Shown here: positions 1 to 9,835 of the stretch, in pieces
Layout: every line of letters begins with the position of its first letter
Numbering within the stretch: the stretch's first letter is position 1
NCBI GenBank assembly: GCA_018669795.1
Contig: JABHSQ010000008.1
Coordinates: 62,001-126,000, forward strand
DNA from: Flavobacteriaceae bacterium
GTDB taxonomy: Bacteria > Bacteroidota > Bacteroidia > Flavobacteriales > Flavobacteriaceae
Reading direction: 5' to 3'
Length of the DNA: 64,000 nucleotides
Notes under the pieces: model-generated
Told to the model about the DNA's origin: nothing
Database searches by the model: none
What the model saw: only the letters and a program-made list of their open reading frames with translations
Program-made: the position numbers and the translations under genes

Positions 1-117
1 GTTGGAGGCATCGCTGAATTAAATCAACGTGATGGTATTCATCCAACCGTTGAAGGTCATAAAATAATTGCTAATACCGTTTGGGAAGTTTTAGAAAATA
101 TGGTCAACCCTTTATAA
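1..117 (+). CDS. SGNH/GDSL-family esterase (TesA-like), C-terminal end only
   Basis: The window opens inside a reading frame that runs to TAA at 115-117, giving the last 38 residues of a protein. They contain DGIHPT, the block V DxxH motif that supplies the catalytic Asp and His of SGNH hydrolases, followed by the usual EGHKIIA helix. This fits an arylesterase or lysophospholipase of the TesA type. The start, nucleophilic Ser and signal peptide lie outside the window, so substrate and location cannot be judged. Confidence 0.8.
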   Translation, partial: VGGIAELNQRDGIHPTVEGHKIIANTVWEVLENMVNPL

Positions 118-369
118 AAAAATTTCAGAATACAGGGGTATTTTTTTCGAAGTGACCTGACTTGATAAGAACTATTTTAGTGTAAAATTAATTTTTAATA
201 GGTACATAAAAACACCTTATATCCTGTAAACTAATAAACGGAAGTGCACCTAGAAAAATTCAAAAAGATCTATAGATATTAATATATATAAACATAAAAA
301 GCTCTTTTTTTTAATTGATCCGCAAGTATTTTTTAAAAATACCATCTAAATCATTAAGGAAAACAGTAG

Positions 370-1098
370 ATGTTAAAAAGCAAAACAATAAAAACGATTA
401 CATCAAAAAAGATAAAGCTAGTTACTTTAGTTTTATTATTAGCGAATAGCATTCTTTTTGCACAAGGAAATCATTTGAAAATAGAGATTAACCCATTTTT
501 TAAAACAAAAGTTTTAAAAAAAGACTCTTGGTATGTTTCAAAAAACAATGATTCACTTCAGTTTTCTAAAATAAAATTTTACCTAACAGATTTTAAAATT
601 TTAACAAAAGAAGGTAAAACCAAGCAGCTCCCAAATAGTGATTTCTTAGTAAGTATTTTTAATGTTGAAAGTAGAAGTATACTTCTAGAAAACATCAGTT
701 ATAAAACAGGAGATCAATTATTATTTAACATAGGAGTGAACGAAAAAATGAATACTTCAGGAGCACTTTCTGGTTCTTTAGATCCTGCTAATGGTATGTA
801 TTGGTCTTGGCAAAGTGGTTATATTAACTTTAAGATAGAGGGAAAAAGTCCTAGCTGTAGCACTAGAAAAAACAAATTTCAATTTCACATTGGAGGCTAT
901 AAAAAACCATTTGCTGCTACCCGATTTAAAAGTGTAACTATTACTAATGCAATTAATAATGTACTTATAATTGATTTTGATATTGCTATATTATTTGATT
1001 CTATTGACATAAGTAATCTAAACCAGGTAATGATTCCTGGGAAAGAAGCTATTGAAATCGCTGATATACTTCCGAATTTATTTTCATTAAATGAATAA
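370..1098 (+). CDS. MbnP-like family protein, probable periplasmic copper-binding protein
   Basis: 242 residues with an N-terminal signal sequence (hydrophobic about 17-30, cut near LFA/QG). The body matches the MbnP-like family: KFYLTDF near 69-75, NGMYWSW at 141-147 and FHIGGY at 172-177. In characterised MbnP a Trp is oxidised to kynurenine by the partner di-haem enzyme MbnH, and the product helps bind one Cu(I). Candidate residues here are Trp54, Trp145, Trp147, His35 and His173; which of them act is inference. The last 8 bases overlap the start of the downstream di-haem peroxidase gene, so the two are very likely co-translated as an MbnP/MbnH-type pair. Family assignment is good; metal and function are not proven. 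Confidence 0.8.
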   Translation: MLKSKTIKTITSKKIKLVTLVLLLANSILFAQGNHLKIEINPFFKTKVLKKDSWYVSKNNDSLQFSKIKFYLTDFKILTKEGKTKQLPNSDFLVSIFNVESRSILLENISYKTGDQLLFNIGVNEKMNTSGALSGSLDPANGMYWSWQSGYINFKIEGKSPSCSTRKNKFQFHIGGYKKPFAATRFKSVTITNAINNVLIIDFDIAILFDSIDISNLNQVMIPGKEAIEIADILPNLFSLNE

Positions 1099-2131
1099 AT
1101 TGATAAGAAATATGAGCTTTATTATAGGAATATTTATATGCCTAGGTTTTGTATTGGTTAAAAATGAAGAAGTATTTTTTGAATATCCTGAGTATTGGCC
1201 AAAACCTGTTTATAATTTTTCTAAATTATCAATGACAGAAGAAGAATTTCAGTTGGGACGGCATTTATTCTACGACCCTTTATTATCAAGAGATCATACA
1301 ATTTCCTGTGCATCCTGCCATTTACAAGCTACTGGTTTTACTCATGTTGACCATGACTTAAGCCATGGTATTGAAGGACGTATAGGTACTCGAAATTCGA
1401 TATCAATAATGAATTTAGCTTGGAATACTTCATTTATGTGGGATGGAGGAGTCAACCACATAGAAGTTCAGTCCTTGGCCCCTATTTCTAGCGAAAATGA
1501 AATGGATACCTCTTTAGCTATAATCGTTGAAAAGCTAAATAAGTCTGAAAAATACAACTCTTTATTTCAGAAAGCATACCAAGACAGTCTTGTGACAGGT
1601 CAGAAAATACTATTGGCATTAACTCAATTTGTAGTGATGCTAAACTCCTATAATTCAAAGTATGATAAATACATTAGAAATGAACTTGGAGGTAAATTTA
1701 CTGAACAAGAAAAAATTGGATTAAAAATTTTTAGAAATAATTGTGCTTCTTGTCATAAAGAACCACTTTTTAGCAGCAACGATTTTAAAAACAATGGTTT
1801 AAATGTCGACAGCACCTTAAATGATTTTGGAAGAATGATGGTTACAAAAAAACCTGAAGATTCATTAAAATTTAAAGTACCAACATTACGCAATATTCAA
1901 TTTACGCAACCTTTTATGCATGACGGTCGTTTTGAAACCCTACAAGAGGTAATTAACCATTACACTTCCGAAGTTCAACATAGTCCTACGCTAGCTAATG
2001 AATTACAAGAACAAATAATACTAACACATAAAGAAAAAGTAGACTTACTTGTTTTTTTAAGAACCTTAACCGATCAAAAATTTTTATATAATAAACGTTT
2101 TTCTTACCCTAGAGAAACACAAACTAATTAA
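1091..2131 (+). CDS. Di-haem cytochrome c peroxidase family protein (MauG/CcpA/MbnH type)
   Basis: 346 residues with an N-terminal membrane anchor or signal (about 9-23) and two CASCH haem c motifs at 73-77 and 218-222, the two-domain layout of bacterial di-haem peroxidases. PTLRNI (264-269) and FMHDGRF (275-281) are the conserved C-terminal region that usually carries an axial or active-site ligand. The enzyme should act in the periplasm. Either it reduces H2O2, or, as suggested by the overlapping MbnP-like gene, it oxidises a residue of that partner as MbnH and MauG do. The ATG lies within the last codons of the upstream gene. The family is certain; the substrate is inferred from context. 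Confidence 0.9.
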   Translation: MNKLIRNMSFIIGIFICLGFVLVKNEEVFFEYPEYWPKPVYNFSKLSMTEEEFQLGRHLFYDPLLSRDHTISCASCHLQATGFTHVDHDLSHGIEGRIGTRNSISIMNLAWNTSFMWDGGVNHIEVQSLAPISSENEMDTSLAIIVEKLNKSEKYNSLFQKAYQDSLVTGQKILLALTQFVVMLNSYNSKYDKYIRNELGGKFTEQEKIGLKIFRNNCASCHKEPLFSSNDFKNNGLNVDSTLNDFGRMMVTKKPEDSLKFKVPTLRNIQFTQPFMHDGRFETLQEVINHYTSEVQHSPTLANELQEQIILTHKEKVDLLVFLRTLTDQKFLYNKRFSYPRETQTN

Positions 2132-2151
2132 TAATAATTAAAATTTAAACG

Positions 2152-3501
2152 ATGGATAAAAAAGTATTAAGCCTTATTGCGCTGTTTGCATTTACAATAA
2201 TTACGGTAGCGCAAACCAACCCAATAATCACAGCGCCTATACAAAACCAAACTGGAATTACTGGACGTCATTATATACAAGGAAACTCAACTCCTATAGA
2301 GGATGGTGTATTGGCAAACGTTCAATCTGTTGACTTCTCTGAGGATTGGGTATATATTACCGCAACAGGAATTCCAGCCTATATAACCGGTCCATTTTTA
2401 GATGGCAATCCTTCACTAGCACAAAACCAAAATGCTATTTATAAATTACCATTAACGCCAATTGAAAATACAGGAACACCTACCGCAACAAATGGAGGTA
2501 ATATTGGCATATTTATAAACGGGGTATCCTTGTTTGATTATAGAGACGGTGTGGCATGGAATAATGATACCATGAATCTATGTGGAGGACCTCCAGGTGG
2601 ATACCCACCCTGTCCAGGAGGACCTAATGGCACTCAAGACTGGAATAGAGATGCAATACCTGCAGAAATGGGAGGTTTTGATTGTAATAAAGCCCATCCA
2701 GCTATGGGTAATTATCACCATCATCAAAATCCAAGTGCATTTAATTTAGACCTAATTATAGTATCAAATATTTGTGAAACCTACCCTGCAGACGGCTTAT
2801 ATGTAATTGATACTGAAAGTCATTCTCCTTTAATAGGTTTTGCATATGACGGATTTCCAATTTACGGAGCCTATGGTTTTGCAAATGCAGATGGTGCTGG
2901 TGGAATTGTTAAAATGAATTCCAGCTACGAATTACCGGGTGCAACTACAAGAGTAAATGGTCCTGATGTAGATAATACCTATTTTGAAGGATACTTTAGA
3001 GAAGATTATAATTATGTATCCCATACAGAAGATTTTTATTTAGATGAACACAATGGCCGTTTCGCAATTACACCAGAATATCCAGAAGGTATTTATGCCT
3101 ATTATGCGACCGTAGATGAAAACCATAACTCAGCATATCCATATGCAGTTGGACCTACTTTTTATGGCAATGTAGTGGCTACAAATGTAAATACAATTAA
3201 TGAAGATACTACAAATTACGATTCCTCTTTAGGAATTGAATCATTCGACGAAAGCAACCTTAATTTGGTAATTTATCCAAACCCTGCTCAAGATTTTATT
3301 GCAATTCAATCGAACATGGTTCCTGAAAATTTAAAATTAGAATTGATCAATGAATTGGGGCAAGTTATTTTAAACAATCAAATTTTACAGGGAAGTACCT
3401 TAAGCATCATGGAAATACATACACTTTATGATGGCATTTATTTTTTGAGAGTTTCTAAACAAAATAATTCTAAAACCTATAAAATCATCATAAAAAAATA
3501 A
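2152..3501 (+). CDS. YHYH-domain protein with type IX secretion sorting domain
   Basis: 449 residues. There is a signal peptide (about 1-20), a central YHYH domain whose signature reads GNYHHHQNP (186-194), and a C-terminal type A T9SS sorting domain of about 75 residues beginning near VIYPNPAQDF and ending in the basic KIIIKK. The domain is rich in His, Asp and Gly, and two Cys pairs may form disulphides. It should be exported by T9SS and kept at, or released from, the cell surface. It starts 20 bases after the di-haem peroxidase stop, so it is probably the third gene of that operon. The YHYH domain has no settled biochemical role; metal binding through the His cluster is a guess. Confidence 0.85.
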   Translation: MDKKVLSLIALFAFTIITVAQTNPIITAPIQNQTGITGRHYIQGNSTPIEDGVLANVQSVDFSEDWVYITATGIPAYITGPFLDGNPSLAQNQNAIYKLPLTPIENTGTPTATNGGNIGIFINGVSLFDYRDGVAWNNDTMNLCGGPPGGYPPCPGGPNGTQDWNRDAIPAEMGGFDCNKAHPAMGNYHHHQNPSAFNLDLIIVSNICETYPADGLYVIDTESHSPLIGFAYDGFPIYGAYGFANADGAGGIVKMNSSYELPGATTRVNGPDVDNTYFEGYFREDYNYVSHTEDFYLDEHNGRFAITPEYPEGIYAYYATVDENHNSAYPYAVGPTFYGNVVATNVNTINEDTTNYDSSLGIESFDESNLNLVIYPNPAQDFIAIQSNMVPENLKLELINELGQVILNNQILQGSTLSIMEIHTLYDGIYFLRVSKQNNSKTYKIIIKK

Positions 3502-3625
3502 TCTTTAATTACAATTACATTAAACATAAAAAAGTGTTTTATAAGACTAGTTATAGGTCATCGTTTAAATATATATACTTTAGGTTCGATAGCCAGTATT
3601 ATTAAGATAACACAATTAAATACCT

Positions 3626-3633
3626 TAGTTTTG
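3626..3633 (+). promoter_or_regulatory. Possible -7 box TAGTTTTG for the MFS transporter gene
   Basis: TAGTTTTG fits the Bacteroidota -7 consensus TAnnTTTG and lies only four bases before the ATG at 3638. No TTG sits at the proper -33 distance. If it is real, the transcript would be nearly leaderless. Confidence 0.25.
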
Positions 3634-3637
3634 CACA

Positions 3638-4840
3638 ATGCAAAAACAAAATAGCTCACAAATTGAGTTTGTAGCGATGATGGCTTCATTAATGTCAGTG
3701 GTAGCATTTGCTATTGATGCCTTGTTACCAGCATTGGACATTATTGGAATTTCAATTCATACTAATAATGCTACCGACAATCAATTATTGATCACCATGA
3801 TTTTTATAGGTTTGGGCTTTGGTCCATTACTATTTGGTCCAATATCAGATAGTCTAGGCCGAAAACCGATGGTATTTGTAGGTTTTGGAGTATTCTTTAT
3901 CGCTAGTATTGTTTGTGTACTTGCTGAAAGTTTGGAGCTAATGATTTTTGGAAGAATATTGCAAGGTATTGGTCTATCTGCTCCCCGAACCATTAGCATT
4001 GCTATTATACGAGATATTTATAGTGGTGACCGAATGGCAAAAGTGATGTCCTTTGTTGCAGTCATTTTTTTATTGGTACCTATTATAGCCCCTGCTATGG
4101 GCAAATATGTATTGGACCATTTTAGCTGGCAAGCAATTTTTTACACTCAAATTGGTTTTTGTTCCATCATTGCCTTATGGTTTTGGAAACGACAAGCGGA
4201 AACCCTCTTATTGGAAAACCGTATAAAATTCACTAAAAATCTATTTATAGATGGTTTTAAGGAATTAATTAAATACCCAAATACTATTGGCTATACCATA
4301 ATATCTGGATTTGTAATGGGCTCATTTATGGTGTATTTAAGTAGTTCGCAACAAGTATTTCAAGATCAGTATTTTCTGAAAGAAGAATTCCCATACATCT
4401 TTGCAGGTCTTGCCATTTCAATGGGCTTAGCTATATTTTTAAACGGGATACTTGTTATGAAATTAGGAATGAAGAAAATCATTGATTTTTCGATGCTTGG
4501 ATTTATGTTGGTTTCTTTGACCTATGTGCTGCTATTTTCTCAAACAAAAAACCCATCGATTGAAGTGTTATTACTATTTTTTGCAGCTCAGTTTTTTACA
4601 ATTGGTTTCTTATTTGGTAACTTAAGAGCAATGGCTATGCAACCAGTTGGACATATTGCTGGAATAGCTTCTGCAATTACAGGCTTAATTTCTACCCTAA
4701 TGGCAGTATCCATTAGTGTTTTTATTGGCAGGTATGTTACAGATACCGTACTTCCTTTATTTGTTGGTTTCTTTGTATGTTCTATTTGTTCAATTTTTAT
4801 TATTATCTATTTATCTAGAATAAATAAAAAAAATAGTTGA
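3638..4840 (+). CDS. MFS multidrug efflux transporter, Bcr/CflA type
   Basis: 400 residues with about 12 hydrophobic segments. The MFS motif A, GPISDSLGRKP (67-77), lies between helices 2 and 3 as expected. The N-terminal DALLPAL sequence in helix 1 and the length match the Bcr/CflA drug:H+ antiporter subfamily. It should sit in the inner membrane and export drugs or small metabolites; the substrate cannot be read from sequence. It is transcribed alone, convergent with the rRNA methyltransferase gene, with only 13 bases between the stops and no clear terminator. Confidence 0.85.
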   Translation: MQKQNSSQIEFVAMMASLMSVVAFAIDALLPALDIIGISIHTNNATDNQLLITMIFIGLGFGPLLFGPISDSLGRKPMVFVGFGVFFIASIVCVLAESLELMIFGRILQGIGLSAPRTISIAIIRDIYSGDRMAKVMSFVAVIFLLVPIIAPAMGKYVLDHFSWQAIFYTQIGFCSIIALWFWKRQAETLLLENRIKFTKNLFIDGFKELIKYPNTIGYTIISGFVMGSFMVYLSSSQQVFQDQYFLKEEFPYIFAGLAISMGLAIFLNGILVMKLGMKKIIDFSMLGFMLVSLTYVLLFSQTKNPSIEVLLLFFAAQFFTIGFLFGNLRAMAMQPVGHIAGIASAITGLISTLMAVSISVFIGRYVTDTVLPLFVGFFVCSICSIFIIIYLSRINKKNS

Positions 4841-4853
4841 GCTAATTAATGTT

Positions 4854-6035
4854 TTATAAAAAACGGTAAAAACCAGTCTTTAAATAGGCACCTTCTTTAA
4901 AACTTATTGGATGATCCACATCGTGTTGGGTTTTATTTTGAAGTACATAAGGACGCGATTGATGATCTAAAACTTCTTTATTTATTTGAAAAAAACTATC
5001 GGCTACAATTCTTGAAGAACAAGAGGCAAGAACCAACATCCCCCCCATTGCAGTCAGTTGAAATCCCAATTCTGCTAATTGTCTATATTTCTTTTTTGCA
5101 ATCTCTATTTCATCTTTACTTTTTGCAAAAGAAGGAGGATCTATTACGACAACATCAAAAGTTTGTTTTTTAGAAATTAACTCTCGAAGGATTTCAAAAG
5201 CATCCCCCGCTAAGGTGTTATGAGTGCCTTTAAAAGAGTTTAATTTTCCATTTTCAATGGCTAAAGCTAAGGCCTGTTTGCTAATATCTACACTTGTTAC
5301 CTCTTTTGCTTGATTGGCCAGTGCATGAACCGAAAAGCCTCCAGCATACGAAAATACATCCAATACCGTTTTATTTTTTGAAAGCATTCCTACCCTTTTT
5401 CGATTATCCCGATGGTCTAAAAAATAACCTGTTTTATGTCCTTTTATAACATTTGCTGAAAAGTTAACTCCATGTTCAATAAAGGGAATGACTTCATTGC
5501 TTAAGGTTCCAAAAATTACTTGTCCTTCGGAAAGTCCATAGGTATTATTCATTTGCTGAAGAGATCTACTCAATCGTAGAACTACAGTTTTTACTTGGCT
5601 AACTTCTATTAATTCCTTTAAAATAATTTCTAAATACGGAAACCAGATGGCCGTGTATAACTTAACAACCAAAACTTCATTATAAACATCTGCAATTAGT
5701 CCCGGAAAGCCATCATTTTCTCCAAATAGAAGTCGGTAACTATTGGTATTAGTCGCCAATAATGGAATTCGCAACTCAAAAGCTTTATTTATTTGCTTAG
5801 CGAAAAATTCGGTTTCTAATTTTACAGCCCCATTGTGATAAAGCATTTTTATACGTATAGGAGAATCAGGATCGTATAAACCCACTCCAATCACTTTGTT
5901 TTTAGTGTGACTAAATATAATCGCTATATCTCCTGAAGCTCCCTCCTTGTTAATTTTTTCGATGCTATCGGTAAATATCCAGGGATGTTCACTTCTAACA
6001 CTGCGCTCACCAATGGTTGTTAATTTAACAGCCAA
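4854..6035 (-). CDS. rlmI: SAM-dependent 23S rRNA (cytosine-C5) methyltransferase, RlmI-like
   Basis: 393 residues, close to the 396 of E. coli RlmI. An N-terminal PUA-like domain (about 1-75) is followed by a linker with KTGYFLDHRDNR (201-212) and a Rossmann methyltransferase domain: motif I DVFSYAGGFS (226-235), DPPSF (299-303) and SCSSR (338-342), where the Cys is the expected catalytic residue. RlmI methylates C1962 of 23S rRNA; the same target here is by homology. The gene starts with ATG and stands 92 bases after the cupredoxin stop on the same strand. Confidence 0.85.
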   Translation of the reverse strand: MAVKLTTIGERSVRSEHPWIFTDSIEKINKEGASGDIAIIFSHTKNKVIGVGLYDPDSPIRIKMLYHNGAVKLETEFFAKQINKAFELRIPLLATNTNSYRLLFGENDGFPGLIADVYNEVLVVKLYTAIWFPYLEIILKELIEVSQVKTVVLRLSRSLQQMNNTYGLSEGQVIFGTLSNEVIPFIEHGVNFSANVIKGHKTGYFLDHRDNRKRVGMLSKNKTVLDVFSYAGGFSVHALANQAKEVTSVDISKQALALAIENGKLNSFKGTHNTLAGDAFEILRELISKKQTFDVVVIDPPSFAKSKDEIEIAKKKYRQLAELGFQLTAMGGMLVLASCSSRIVADSFFQINKEVLDHQSRPYVLQNKTQHDVDHPISFKEGAYLKTGFYRFL

Positions 6036-6127
6036 ACGATTAGGTTGTATATGTGGAAATTGTACGATATTAATCTGGTATTATAATTGAATACCTTATG
6101 AGTCAATTACTGAAGAGAATATTCCTG

Positions 6128-6547
6128 TTATTGAACTGTAATTACTCCATACATGCCATTATGAGCTGAACATTGGTAATAATAAGTTCCAGCAGCTGCA
6201 GGTGCCCAACTAACAACACCATTTGTAGTTCCATTATTACTTACGCCACTTACCTGATCACTTGTTCCGCCACCTTGAACTGTCTTGATATAAAATGGAT
6301 GACTAGCTGCATTTACACTAAAGCTAATTGTCTCTCCTACACTAATTGTTATTGAAGGGTCATTACCGTTAACCCCTCCATTAGCGTCAGTTCCTACAAG
6401 GGTATAATCGTTATCAGAGCTCGCAGTTACAGAAATTGAGTAAGTAGACGATGGTGCATCAGGGGTATCACCATTACTATCGTCATCACTACAAGCAACG
6501 ATTAATACTGTTAAAAGTAAAATTCCAAATTTTTTAATAGTTTTCAT
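6128..6547 (-). CDS. Cupredoxin-domain lipoprotein (plastocyanin/azurin-like)
   Basis: 139 residues. A short signal ends in LIVAC, with Cys19 the probable lipidated residue. The next residues, SDDDS, resemble the lipoprotein export signal that sends flavobacterial lipoproteins to the cell surface. The fold carries a complete type 1 copper site: His83 in SHPFY, Cys126 and His129 in YQCSAHNGM, and Met132. It should be a small blue-copper electron carrier on the outer membrane. It stands alone, about 2.6 kb from the MbnP/di-haem cluster, which may or may not share its physiology. Confidence 0.88.
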   Translation of the reverse strand: MKTIKKFGILLLTVLIVACSDDDSNGDTPDAPSSTYSISVTASSDNDYTLVGTDANGGVNGNDPSITISVGETISFSVNAASHPFYIKTVQGGGTSDQVSGVSNNGTTNGVVSWAPAAAGTYYYQCSAHNGMYGVITVQ

Positions 6548-6761
6548 TGTTTTTAATTTTTATTTTAAAATGCTAAAGTAATACATTATGTAGAGATTGT
6601 ATTGGTTAAAAGCATTAGTATCTAAAACATATAATTCATATCATTCAGACGATTCAGCTCTCAAGAACTTATTGCAATAAATTTAAATTAATGCTTTTAT
6701 ACACAGCAATTAAAATATCTAACCGCTTAAAGGATCGTTAATATTACAAAACAAGCACTAA

Positions 6762-8768
6762 TTAATAGGCTATTAAATCTAATAAATCTGTTTTAAATGT
6801 ATTCTTCGATAAGTAATTCGCCTCTAGATTTGCTGCAAAAGGAATTGGAGTATCTAAACTAGCTACACGCTTAACAGGAGCATCTAATTGTTCAAAACAG
6901 TTTTCCATAATCATAGCAGCAATATCGGAAGCAATTCCTCCAAACATAGAATCTTCTTGTAGTATAATTACTTTTCCAGTTTTTTTAGCAGAAGTATAAA
7001 TCGCTTCTGTATCTAAAGGTGCTAAGGTTCTTAGGTCTAATAAATCAGCTGAAATATCTGATAGTTCTGCTAAGGTATCTATAGCCCAATGAACACCCGC
7101 GCCATACGTAATAATTGTAATGTTATTTCCTTCTTTTAAAAGCGAAGCTTTACCTAAAGGCAGGGTATAATAGTCGGTTGGAACTTCTTGTCGTATACTT
7201 CGGTACAAGGCCTTATGTTCAAAAAATAAGACCGGATTTGGATCTTCAATGGCTGTTGTTAATAATCCTTTTGCATCGTAAGGAAAAGCCGGATATACTA
7301 CTTTTAAGCCTGGCGTATGAGTAAACCAAGCTTCATTGGTCTGACTATGAAAAGGACCTGCTCCTACTCCTGCGCCGCAAGGCATTCGAATTACTACATC
7401 TGCCTTTTGGTTCCACCTATAATTAGATTTGGCCAATAAATTTACAATGGGATTAAAACCTGAAGTTGCGAAATCTGAGAATTGCATTTCCATCATCGTC
7501 TTATAACCATTGATAGAAAGCCCCATTGCTGCCGAAACAATAGCCGACTCACAAATAGGAGTATTTCGAACTCTAGCTTCTCCAAACTCTTCGAAAAAAC
7601 CGTCGGTTACTTTAAAAACCCCACCATATTCTGCAATATCTTGACCCATTAAAATCAAGTTATCATGACGTTGCATGCTTTGTTTTAATCCTTCAGAAAT
7701 CGCATCAATTAATCGAATTTTTTCACGATTATCATTTTCTTTAACTTCTTTATAATTAAATACTTGAAACACATCACTTAACTCTTCACTTACAGATGAT
7801 TCAATGGCTGGTTCTGCAGAAGCAATTTCTAATCCGTCGTTAATTTCCTTCATAATAACTTGCTTACAGACTGCTTCAATTTCGTCTGTAAGTATATTTT
7901 CATCTCTTAGGAAAGCGGTATAGTTTTCTAAAGGATCTTTTAAATGCCAAGAATGCAATAATTCTTTTGGAACATACTTCGTACCACTAGCCTCTTCATG
8001 CCCACGAACTCTAAATGTCATGAACTCTAATAGTACAGGACGTGGATGCTCACGAACATCTGCAACTATTTCTTGTAGTTTTGTATAAACTTCTAAAATA
8101 TTATTACCATCAATAATGTGAGATTCCATACCGTATCCTTGAGCACGGTCTGATAAGTGATCGCAATTAAACTGTTGCGAGCTAGGAGTAGAAAGGCCAT
8201 AACCATTATTCTCTATGCAAAATAACACGGGTAATTGCCAAACAGATGCTACGTTTAAGGCTTCGTGAATATCACCTTCACTTGTACCTCCATCACCAGT
8301 AAATACAGCACAAACTTTATTATTCTTCTTTAATTTATTTCCTAAGGCAATCCCATCTGCTACTCCAAATTGTGGACCTAAATGCGAAATCATACCCACA
8401 ATATTATACTCCTGTGTGCCAAAATGAAAACTACGATCCCTTCCTTTGGTAAAGCCGCTAGCCTTCCCTTGCCATTGAGAAAACAGCCTGTCTAAAGGTA
8501 TGTTACGCCCAGTAAACACTCCTAAATTACGGTGCATCGGCATAATGTATTCATCCGTATCTAAAACAGCAGTTAATCCAACTGATATCGCTTCTTGACC
8601 AATCCCACTAAACCATTTGGATATTTTCCCTTGACGTAATAAAATTAACATTTTCTCCTCTATTAAACGAGGCTTAAGCATTAATTTATATAAATTTAAT
8701 AAGGTTTCATCATCTAGTTTACCTCGGTCGTAATCAAAATATATAGTAGTTGTTGTATCAGATTTCAT
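6762..8768 (-). CDS. Fused alpha/beta E1 subunit of a 2-oxoacid dehydrogenase (branched-chain type)
   Basis: 668 residues from the ATG at 8768. An upstream TTG at 8789 keeps the frame open but is a poorer start. The alpha half (about 1-330) has the thiamine diphosphate motif GDGGTSEGD (158-166) through NN (187-188). The beta half (about 345-668) carries the transketolase pyrimidine-binding and C-terminal domains ([22 protein letters not shown]). In most bacteria these are two proteins; the single chain is common in Bacteroidota. It decarboxylates branched-chain 2-oxoacids, or a related 2-oxoacid, and passes the acyl group to E2. No E2 or E3 gene is adjacent. A 121-base divergent region separates it from the dioxygenase gene. 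Confidence 0.9.
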   Translation of the reverse strand: MKSDTTTTIYFDYDRGKLDDETLLNLYKLMLKPRLIEEKMLILLRQGKISKWFSGIGQEAISVGLTAVLDTDEYIMPMHRNLGVFTGRNIPLDRLFSQWQGKASGFTKGRDRSFHFGTQEYNIVGMISHLGPQFGVADGIALGNKLKKNNKVCAVFTGDGGTSEGDIHEALNVASVWQLPVLFCIENNGYGLSTPSSQQFNCDHLSDRAQGYGMESHIIDGNNILEVYTKLQEIVADVREHPRPVLLEFMTFRVRGHEEASGTKYVPKELLHSWHLKDPLENYTAFLRDENILTDEIEAVCKQVIMKEINDGLEIASAEPAIESSVSEELSDVFQVFNYKEVKENDNREKIRLIDAISEGLKQSMQRHDNLILMGQDIAEYGGVFKVTDGFFEEFGEARVRNTPICESAIVSAAMGLSINGYKTMMEMQFSDFATSGFNPIVNLLAKSNYRWNQKADVVIRMPCGAGVGAGPFHSQTNEAWFTHTPGLKVVYPAFPYDAKGLLTTAIEDPNPVLFFEHKALYRSIRQEVPTDYYTLPLGKASLLKEGNNITIITYGAGVHWAIDTLAELSDISADLLDLRTLAPLDTEAIYTSAKKTGKVIILQEDSMFGGIASDIAAMIMENCFEQLDAPVKRVASLDTPIPFAANLEANYLSKNTFKTDLLDLIAY

Positions 8769-8862
8769 CTCTAAATGTTTACGTTTCAAAAGTAGAAAAA
8801 AACCGAGTGTATCAAACTATTTCTTTTCATTTTTTATCATTTCTATTCTTAGGCTAATTTGG

Positions 8863-8870
8863 TATATTTG
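8863..8870 (+). promoter_or_regulatory. Possible -7 box TATATTTG for the dioxygenase gene
   Basis: TATATTTG matches the Bacteroidota -7 consensus TAnnTTTG and lies 20 bases before the ATG at 8891. No TTG is visible at the -33 distance, so this rests on one element. Confidence 0.35.
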
Positions 8871-8890
8871 TTTTATTAAAATTTATAAAA

Positions 8891-9835
8891 ATGACAAATA
8901 TACCAAGTGTTGATTTAGCAGACTTTCTTTCGAATGATCCTGTTAGAAAAGAAAAATTTGTTCAAGAGATTGGAGTTGCTTATTCTGAAATTGGATTTGC
9001 ATCTGTTAAAAATCATTTTTTAAGTGATGATTTAATGAATAAACTTTATGGGGAAGTCAAAGATTTTTTCGCACTTCCTGAAGATGTAAAAAAGAACTAT
9101 GAAATGGAAGGTTTGGGGGGACAACGAGGCTATATATCATTTGGCAAAGAACACGCTAAAGGTAAAAAAGAAGGGGATTTAAAAGAGTTTTGGCATTTTG
9201 GTCAAGAACCTTCTAATGATGCAAATTTAATTGAAAAATACCCTGATAATGTAAATGTAAGCGAACAACCATCTTTTAATGAGGTGGGATTAGAAGCTTA
9301 TCGTTTACTGGAAAAAACAGGTATGTATGTTTTAAGAGCACTTTCATTATACATCGGATTGGATGAGTTTTATTATGATAAATGGATTACTGACGGCAAT
9401 AGTATTTTAAGGCCCATCCACTACCCTCCTATTAAAAACGAACCTAAGGGAGCAGTAAGAGCTGGAGCACACGGAGACATCAATCTCATTACTTTATTAA
9501 TGGGTGCATCTGCTGGAGGTTTACAAGTTCTTAGGAATGATGGAGAATGGATTGAAGCAAAACCGGAAGCTGGTAATCTAGTAGTTAATGTAGGTGATAT
9601 GTTAGAAAGGCATACTAATAATAAACTGCGATCAACCATTCACCGCGTAGTGAATCCTCCCAAAGAAGAATGGAAAAACCCTCGTTATTCTATACCATTT
9701 TTTATGCATCCTCGAAGTGAAATGAAATTAAACTGCTTAAAAGAATGTATTGACGAAAAACACCCCAAAGCTTTTGATGACATTACAGCAGGTGAGTTTT
9801 TAAATCAGCGTTTGCGTGAAATAGGAATGAAATAA
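8891..9835 (+). CDS. Isopenicillin N synthase-like 2-oxoglutarate/Fe(II) dioxygenase
   Basis: 314 residues: an N-terminal DIOX_N domain and a C-terminal double-stranded beta-helix. The iron ligands are HGD (His194, Asp196) and His251 in TIHRVV; RYS (266-268) is the expected 2-oxoglutarate-binding RxS. The family hydroxylates or oxidises many small molecules, and the substrate cannot be told here. The stop overlaps the next ATG (TAATG at 9833-9837), so it is coupled to the eIF1-like gene. Family assignment is firm. Confidence 0.9.
   Translation: MTNIPSVDLADFLSNDPVRKEKFVQEIGVAYSEIGFASVKNHFLSDDLMNKLYGEVKDFFALPEDVKKNYEMEGLGGQRGYISFGKEHAKGKKEGDLKEFWHFGQEPSNDANLIEKYPDNVNVSEQPSFNEVGLEAYRLLEKTGMYVLRALSLYIGLDEFYYDKWITDGNSILRPIHYPPIKNEPKGAVRAGAHGDINLITLLMGASAGGLQVLRNDGEWIEAKPEAGNLVVNVGDMLERHTNNKLRSTIHRVVNPPKEEWKNPRYSIPFFMHPRSEMKLNCLKECIDEKHPKAFDDITAGEFLNQRLREIGMK

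Noticed and set aside
8769-8789. A TTG start that adds seven residues to the fused E1.
   Set aside because: The ATG at 8768 is a better start codon and the extra residues are not typical of the family.
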